Source: an uncultured Chloracidobacterium sp.
Lineage (GTDB): Bacteria > Acidobacteriota > Blastocatellia > Pyrinomonadales > Pyrinomonadaceae
Direction of reading: 5' to 3'
Assembly (NCBI GenBank): GCA_936914845.1
Contig: CAKZGE010000004.1
Location: 496,001-560,000, forward strand
Length of the DNA stretch: 64,000 nucleotides
This document shows positions 60,401-64,000 of this stretch, piece by piece. The translations under genes and the position numbers were made by a program. Numbering within the stretch: the stretch's first letter is position 1; each line of letters opens with the position of its first letter. Below the pieces are notes generated by a model, which worked only from the letters and a program-made list of their open reading frames with translations, made no database searches and had not been told where the DNA came from.

Positions 60401-60897
60401 CGGTCTGCCTGGTCCGAAGAAACGCCCGTCAGGTCAGAATTGCTCTTCAAGAAAGAGCGAAGAATTTCAGAGCGTACTTCGCGCGAAGGCGGCGTCAGAA
60501 ATTCGATCCGCTGTTTTGAGACATCCGGCGTGATGACCTCAGGTGTGCGAATATCTGTATTGTATTCGATCTTTGCATGAGGAACGCGAGCCTTGAATTC
60601 TGCTTCGCCTCGTGCAAAACGATCGCGGACATCGGCGACGGCCGATGCATCTTTTCTGATCGATTCGCGGAATTTGGTCAGATGGTCGATCTGGCCGTCT
60701 TCTTTTCCTTCGCGAATATCAAAGATCGGCTCGGCGTCTTGTTCGGCAGGTGCGATCGGCCCGCGCAAGCCTTTTTTGCTATTATTCGCTTCTGAATTGA
60801 AACTGCCCGGCAATAGAACCAATGCCGTGACAAGCCCCAATACAAAAAGCGTAGCAAGGATACTCAAACGAGTATCTGTTTTTCTGCTATTCTGCAT
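57424..60897 (-). CDS. Secreted M36 (fungalysin-type) metalloprotease with P-domain and C-terminal FGYY domain
   Basis: The 1157-residue preproprotein has a signal peptide (LATLFVLGLVTALVLLPG), a long FTP-like propeptide (to about residue 340), and an M36 catalytic domain with HEVTHGTSNRL (zinc His pair and Glu, near residue 540) and the third ligand in MGEGWGDWYA. After it come a repeat-like beta region (SVTGGGSFNYGTVNDGQ), a proprotein-convertase P-domain (SGLSGRKLIKVTLNGF to GSWGLYVVDDASSDPGR), and the FGYY regulatory module (FAVGGRVATAGGAG, TNPFGYYNIPSVP). It is an extracellular protease. Confidence 0.93.
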   Translation of the reverse strand: MQNSRKTDTRLSILATLFVLGLVTALVLLPGSFNSEANNSKKGLRGPIAPAEQDAEPIFDIREGKEDGQIDHLTKFRESIRKDASAVADVRDRFARGEAEFKARVPHAKIEYNTDIRTPEVITPDVSKQRIEFLTPPSREVRSEILRSFLKSNSDLTGVSSDQADRLDVAADYTNPDGNISYAHLEQKINGIPVFRAEVKAGFTKDGRIIRVINNLAPGLDYETLSVDFGDPTNSVRAALEHIGRAPNAVESAPDAKASTDLKYVYGPGDWPTTAEKMYFPTEPGVAVPAWRVFAFGANDFPYYVIVDAKDGVMLWKKNLQDHQSQSATYQVYANSNSYMDAVDSPAPLSPGPVDPTTGQQGVVIPRVSRTLIGNEGVLSFNSNGWITDGQNVTDGNAVEAGVDRVSPDGVDAPMVGDPNRVFTSTWNPPPGNPAPGDDPLTPQAQRGAVIQMFYVMNRYHDFLYRHGFTEAARNFQHDNFGRGGVAADRVSAQGQDSSGTNNANFLTQADGNRGRMQMYLWTGPTPDYDGTADAEVIIHEVTHGTSNRLHGNASGLGNQGAMMGEGWGDWYAYTMLAEPSDPINGIYTTGGYATYQISAGFTGNYYYGIRRFPRAPIAFVGPNGKPHSPFTFRYINTGCDTLIGTPTSNPPPNSAYPRGPIGTTGSCAQVHNAGEIWSSTLWEVRNILVQRLGFTAGTQTAVQVVTDGMKLAPLNPMMLQERDAILAAAAALPTGGSAAVADIWEGFRRRGMGFSASTQSSSAVTEAFDLPNAVIANTGFAVSDAPGDNDGFPEPGENVLLTVPVTNNTGSAVSNVVVSVTGGGSFNYGTVNDGQTVTNQIPYTVPSAAECGSMHSVSLTVTTAIGSQPAVTRTFRLGAPVGGAPVSFSNTTPIDVPGGQPTTTSGVGNPYPSTIAVSGLSGRKLIKVTLNGFRHEFEDDVDMLLVGPGGQKFIFASDAGGSTEQLTPVTFSIADSGSVILPDATAFLDGTTYKPANYGANDPFAAPAPAGPYENAPTGGTASFESVFGTDGASLNGSWGLYVVDDASSDPGRIEGGWTITFEGDEYNCSTTPGSNFAVGGRVATAGGAGISNAVVHLTGGSTSFIAKTNPFGYYNIPSVPGNVAYTATVSSKRYTFASQSVTPTANVTNLNFVPQ

Positions 60898-61289
60898 TTT
60901 AAGCCCTCCTAAAAGCTAAAAAACTCAGCTAAAGCTGTAATTGATTTAGAACCTTAAAAAAATATAAGGACAGTTTGGAACAAAATATAAAATGCAAAGG
61001 CCATACGAACGGCTGGCGCGGTAAGGTAAAGCAAATGCCGCCGAAGTATTTCGTAAACAATATAGAAACTCCTGCTTTAATAAAGAACGTTCGCAAGAGC
61101 ATTTTTATGTAGAGATATATTTAGCAGAAATCCGATAAATCGTCAACTGAAATTAAACTTGCTAAATGACGGGTGCAAATTAAATGCGGGAGCCCGGAAA
61201 TACCTGCCGAATTTTGCGGAGCAAACGAAAAAAAAAGGCCGTCAGAACGACGGCCTCAAGTTGCAAGATCAAGCGGCTTCTCCGCAGTT
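60898..61289. other. Intergenic region between PilT and M36 genes, 392 bp
   Basis: This AT-rich region has no supported gene. Part is a terminator (61227-61256); the rest probably contains the promoter of the M36 peptidase. I see no repeat or known RNA element. Confidence 0.5.
61227..61256 (-). terminator. Terminator of the pilT-like gene
   Basis: On the minus strand GGCCGTC pairs with GACGGCC around a 5-base loop and is followed by nine or more T. It stands 33 bp after the gene stop codon. Confidence 0.85.
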
Positions 61290-62939
61290 TCAAAGTTTGA
61301 AACCGCCGCGCGTCAACATCGCTTCAAAGCCGGTCTTATCGACAGCCTTGATGTATGCGTCGCGAGGTTCGACCAGGCCTTTTTGAACCAGGTCGAACAG
61401 CGAATCATTGAGCAGCTGCATTCCGTGTGCTTTGCCGGTTTGCATCGCAGACTGGATCTGAAACGTTTTTCCTTCACGGATAAGGTTGCTGACGGCCGGT
61501 GTAACGATCAAAACTTCCAGAGCGGCGCACCGTCCGCCGCCCTTTTTCGGTACCAGAGTTTGAGCGATCACGCCTTTCAATGATTCTGAAAGCATAACGC
61601 GGATCTGCTGCTGACGGTCGGCCGGAAATTGGTCAATGATGCGGTCAACGGTTGATGGAGCCGTGGTCGTGTGGAGAGTGCCGAAAACGAGATGCCCCGT
61701 TTCGGCCGTTTCGATGGCGATCGAGATCGTTTCCAGATCGCGCATTTCGCCGACCAGCAAGATATCCGGATCTTCGCGGAGTGCGGCGCGGAGAGCATCT
61801 TTGAACGAATCTGTGTGGTTATGCACTTCGCGTTGGTTAACGAGGCATTTCTGATTGTCGTGGACGAATTCGATGGGGTCTTCGATGGTGATTATATGGT
61901 CTTCGCGGCTCTTATTGATCGAATCGACCATTGCGCACAAAGTGGTCGATTTGCCTGAACCGGTGGGGCCGGTAACGACCACCAATCCTTTTGAAAGCGA
62001 GCAAAGATCCATGATCGCCTTTGAAAGGCCCAATTGTTCGGCCGTCAATATTTTGGTGGGAATGATGCGGAAAACGCCGCCCATTCCCTTGCGGTCCATA
62101 AATACGTTACAGCGAAAACGGGCGAGCCCGGGTATCTCGTAAGCAAAATCCGTATCGTGGCGTTCGGCAAATTCTTCGCGATTGCGCTCCGGCATGATCG
62201 ACATCAGAAGATCGCGGGAGGTTTCCGGCGTCAACATCGTCTCCATTGATTCAAGCGGAGATATTTTGCCGTCTTTTCTGACCAAAGGGGCCATGCTGAC
62301 GGACATATGCAGATCCGAAGCACCGACATCGCTCATACGGCGAAAAAGGTCCTCCATCCGCTGGCGAAAGGAACCTGACCCTGCTGCGGAATAGGTTTCC
62401 GTGACGGATACCTCAGGAATCGCTTCGACCACGGCTTCGACAAAAGCGACCGGTTCATAGGTGCTGTTGCCGGCCGATGGTGCAGAAAATGCGGGGACAT
62501 CAACGGCATTTGCCGCAAAAACGTTTTCGATGGGGACGGAAGGTTCGGCGGCCGGTGTCGGAGTAGAAGCGATCTTTTCAAAAAATGACGGCGAATTTTG
62601 GTCCGCAGCAGCAGCTTCCGAACCGGCCGTGCTGCGTACGGTTACCGGCCGAATCGTCACATTAAAACCGGCCGGCGATTTTTGGACCGTAAAGCTGAAA
62701 TTGCCGAGATTATGGGGATGTACAAATTCGATCTCCGGCTGGTTCGGAAGGTCTTTTTTCAGCTCCGCAGGGATAAGCGGAAAGACCATCATGCCGATCT
62801 GGGTGCCGAGAATCGGCGAACTTGAAAGTTCTGTATTGCCGCCGCTGCCGACGACATAGGGGTTTTTATTGGGTTCAAGCCGCAGTTCGAGCCCGGCGGA
62901 AGAAAGAAGACTTTGGAGATATTCGTTTAATTTTTCCAT
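61290..62939 (-). CDS. pilT: PilT-like twitching motility ATPase with extra N-terminal domain
   Basis: The ATG at 62939 (MEKLNEYLQSLLSSAGLEL) is preferred; an upstream frame adds 31 residues unlike the family. The 549-residue protein has two parts. Residues about 190-549 are a standard PilT: N2 domain (GASDLHMSVSMAPLVRKDGK), Walker A VVTGPTGSGKSTTLCAM, Asp box ITIEDPIEFVHDN, Walker B ILLVGEMRDLETISIAIE and the His box TGHLVFGTLHTT. Residues 1-105 look like a degenerate copy of the N2 domain (LIPAELKKDLPNQPEIEF), joined by a Pro/Ala-rich linker. PilT retracts type IV pili. Confidence 0.93.
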   Translation of the reverse strand: MEKLNEYLQSLLSSAGLELRLEPNKNPYVVGSGGNTELSSSPILGTQIGMMVFPLIPAELKKDLPNQPEIEFVHPHNLGNFSFTVQKSPAGFNVTIRPVTVRSTAGSEAAAADQNSPSFFEKIASTPTPAAEPSVPIENVFAANAVDVPAFSAPSAGNSTYEPVAFVEAVVEAIPEVSVTETYSAAGSGSFRQRMEDLFRRMSDVGASDLHMSVSMAPLVRKDGKISPLESMETMLTPETSRDLLMSIMPERNREEFAERHDTDFAYEIPGLARFRCNVFMDRKGMGGVFRIIPTKILTAEQLGLSKAIMDLCSLSKGLVVVTGPTGSGKSTTLCAMVDSINKSREDHIITIEDPIEFVHDNQKCLVNQREVHNHTDSFKDALRAALREDPDILLVGEMRDLETISIAIETAETGHLVFGTLHTTTAPSTVDRIIDQFPADRQQQIRVMLSESLKGVIAQTLVPKKGGGRCAALEVLIVTPAVSNLIREGKTFQIQSAMQTGKAHGMQLLNDSLFDLVQKGLVEPRDAYIKAVDKTGFEAMLTRGGFKL

Positions 62940-63081
62940 GACAAAATGGTAACGGAACGGATGGAAGTGTTTTCCGGATGCGCAGCTTGTTGGCCGCTTA
63001 CTGAAGGCAGTGCGACTGCTCGCACTATTCAAAAGAGGATAACACGGCTAACAATGTTTGTCACTAAAAATTTTATTGCGA

Positions 63082-64000
63082 TCAGATCATCACCGCTTCC
63101 CGGTATTCGCCCCAAACCGAACGCAGCTTATGGCTGATCTCGCCGACGGTGACATAATTTTCCACACAATCGAGTATCAGCGGGAGCAGGTTTTGTGTCG
63201 TCGAAGCAGCATCGCCTAACTTTTGCAGGGCATTTTCGGCGGCGGCGGCGTCGCGTCTCGCCCGCATCGCCTGCAGGCGCTCGGCTTGTTCCTGTTCGAT
63301 CTTCGGGTCAACGGTCAAGATCGGTATCGGTTCTTCGACCTGAGAGCGAAAGCGGTTGACCCCGACGACAACGGCGTCCTCAGATTCGACGGCCAATTGA
63401 TAATCGTAGGCGGCCTGTTGGATCTCTTTTTGAACGTAGCCGACATCGATGGCCCGCAGCATCCCGCCCATGGCATCGATCTTAGCGATATATTCGGCGG
63501 CCAGATCTTCAAGCTGCGATGTCAATTCTTCGATAGCATAGCTGCCGGCGAAGGGATCGACGGTATCGGCAACGCCCGATTCGTAGGCGATGACCTGTTG
63601 GGTGCGAAGAGCGAGCCGGGCCGCCGATTCGGTGGGAAGGGAAAGAGCCTCGTCCATTGAATTGGTGTGAAGACTCTGTGTTCCGCCAAGCACCGCGGCC
63701 AAGGCCTGAATGGTGGTGCGGACCACATTCACGTCGGGTTGCTGGGCCGTAAGCGTAGAACCGGCCGTTTGGGTATGAAAACGCAAGGTAAGCGAACGCT
63801 TGTCCTTTGCTTTGAAGCGGTCGCGCATGATCTTTGCCCACAGTCGGCGTGCCGCTCGGAATTTGGCTATCTCTTCCAAGAGGTTGTTGTGAGAATTGAA
63901 AAAGAACGACAGCCGCGGAGCAAAACTATCAACATCAAGGCCCGCACCGACAGCGGCCTCGACATAACAGATCGCATCAGCAAGCGTAAAAGCGACCTCT
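63082..64000 (-). CDS. Methylmalonyl-CoA mutase family, large subunit (5' end cut by window)
   Basis: The frame runs off the right edge; 305 residues are visible. It has LADAICYVEAAVGAGLDVD, RLSFFFNSHNNLLEEIAKFR, SLTLRFHTQTAGSTLTAQQ (substrate-CoA channel), GGTQSLHTNSMDEALSLP, and GSYAIEELTSQLEDLA. It ends at WGEYREAVMI without the C-terminal B12-binding domain, so the cobalamin-binding subunit should be a separate gene. The enzyme rearranges acyl-CoAs such as methylmalonyl-CoA and succinyl-CoA or isobutyryl-CoA and butyryl-CoA; the substrate is not certain. Confidence 0.92.
   Translation of the reverse strand, partial: EVAFTLADAICYVEAAVGAGLDVDSFAPRLSFFFNSHNNLLEEIAKFRAARRLWAKIMRDRFKAKDKRSLTLRFHTQTAGSTLTAQQPDVNVVRTTIQALAAVLGGTQSLHTNSMDEALSLPTESAARLALRTQQVIAYESGVADTVDPFAGSYAIEELTSQLEDLAAEYIAKIDAMGGMLRAIDVGYVQKEIQQAAYDYQLAVESEDAVVVGVNRFRSQVEEPIPILTVDPKIEQEQAERLQAMRARRDAAAAENALQKLGDAASTTQNLLPLILDCVENYVTVGEISHKLRSVWGEYREAVMI

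Overview
The window reads as a chromosomal segment of a heterotrophic Acidobacteriota bacterium, most likely class Blastocatellia (Pyrinomonadales-like). This is an inference from moderate GC, very large secreted proteases that share an FGYY-type carboxypeptidase-regulatory C-terminal domain, FG-GAP/choice-of-anchor proteins, a CadC-like winged-helix/TPR regulator and the overall housekeeping gene style. No 16S rRNA gene is present, so the assignment is not proven. Both edges cut genes: an FkbM-type methyltransferase on the left and an acyl-CoA (methylmalonyl-CoA type) mutase large subunit on the right.

Layout. 0-2.3 kb: FkbM methyltransferase, two tRNA-Ser genes around an aquaporin, and tadA. 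2.3-5.2 kb is the clearest accessory island: a 9-bp tandem repeat, a low-GC truncated LCAT-like esterase fragment, and a REP-associated tyrosine transposase (RAYT) flanked by inverted palindromic repeats with a 142-bp tandem array. 5.2-14.6 kb is mostly housekeeping on the plus strand: DUF2270 protein, zinc ribbon, esterase, M24 peptidase, inositol monophosphatase, accD, a pentapeptide/GyrI-like pair, folC, gpmA and a YeiH-type transporter. 14.6-20.3 kb holds the CadC-like TPR regulator, two secreted proteins of unknown function, and a muramidase-lipoprotein pair. 20.5-26.9 kb holds an IscA/ErpA-type protein, an NlpC/P60 hydrolase, a subtilase and a DUF11-type exoprotein.

26.9-42.5 kb carries the minus-strand run pfkA, greA, CDP-alcohol phosphatidyltransferase, two small membrane/soluble proteins and a biotin carboxylase. 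It continues with a C-terminal processing protease, a glycosyltransferase, a decayed DUF433/DUF5615 toxin-antitoxin pair, pdxJ, a TonB-like protein, uvrA, a DUF6683-like protein, an Mrp ATPase, an Spx/ArsC-like protein and YgfZ. 42.5-50.2 kb holds a fused homocysteine methyltransferase/MTHFR gene. Its 165-bp leader contains a promoter, a SAM-II-like aptamer and a terminator-like hairpin. Next come a GH9-polysaccharide deacetylase fusion and a kinase/acyl-CoA dehydrogenase/hydrolase group resembling the 4-hydroxyacid (LvaA/LvaC, ACAD11) chemistry.

50.3-55.7 kb is a pilMNOPQ type IV pilus operon behind a good sigma-70 promoter and a roughly 250-nt leader with a perfect 14-bp long-range inverted repeat. 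The right end has a heme-motif/FG-GAP surface protein, an M36 metalloprotease, a PilT-like ATPase with an extra N-terminal domain, and the mutase. Together the genes describe a pilus-bearing cell that secretes proteases and polysaccharide-active enzymes. The strongest candidates for new biology are the methionine-gene riboswitch leader, the RAYT/REP element, the pil leader, the muramidase-lipoprotein pair and the shared C-terminal domain of the exoproteins.
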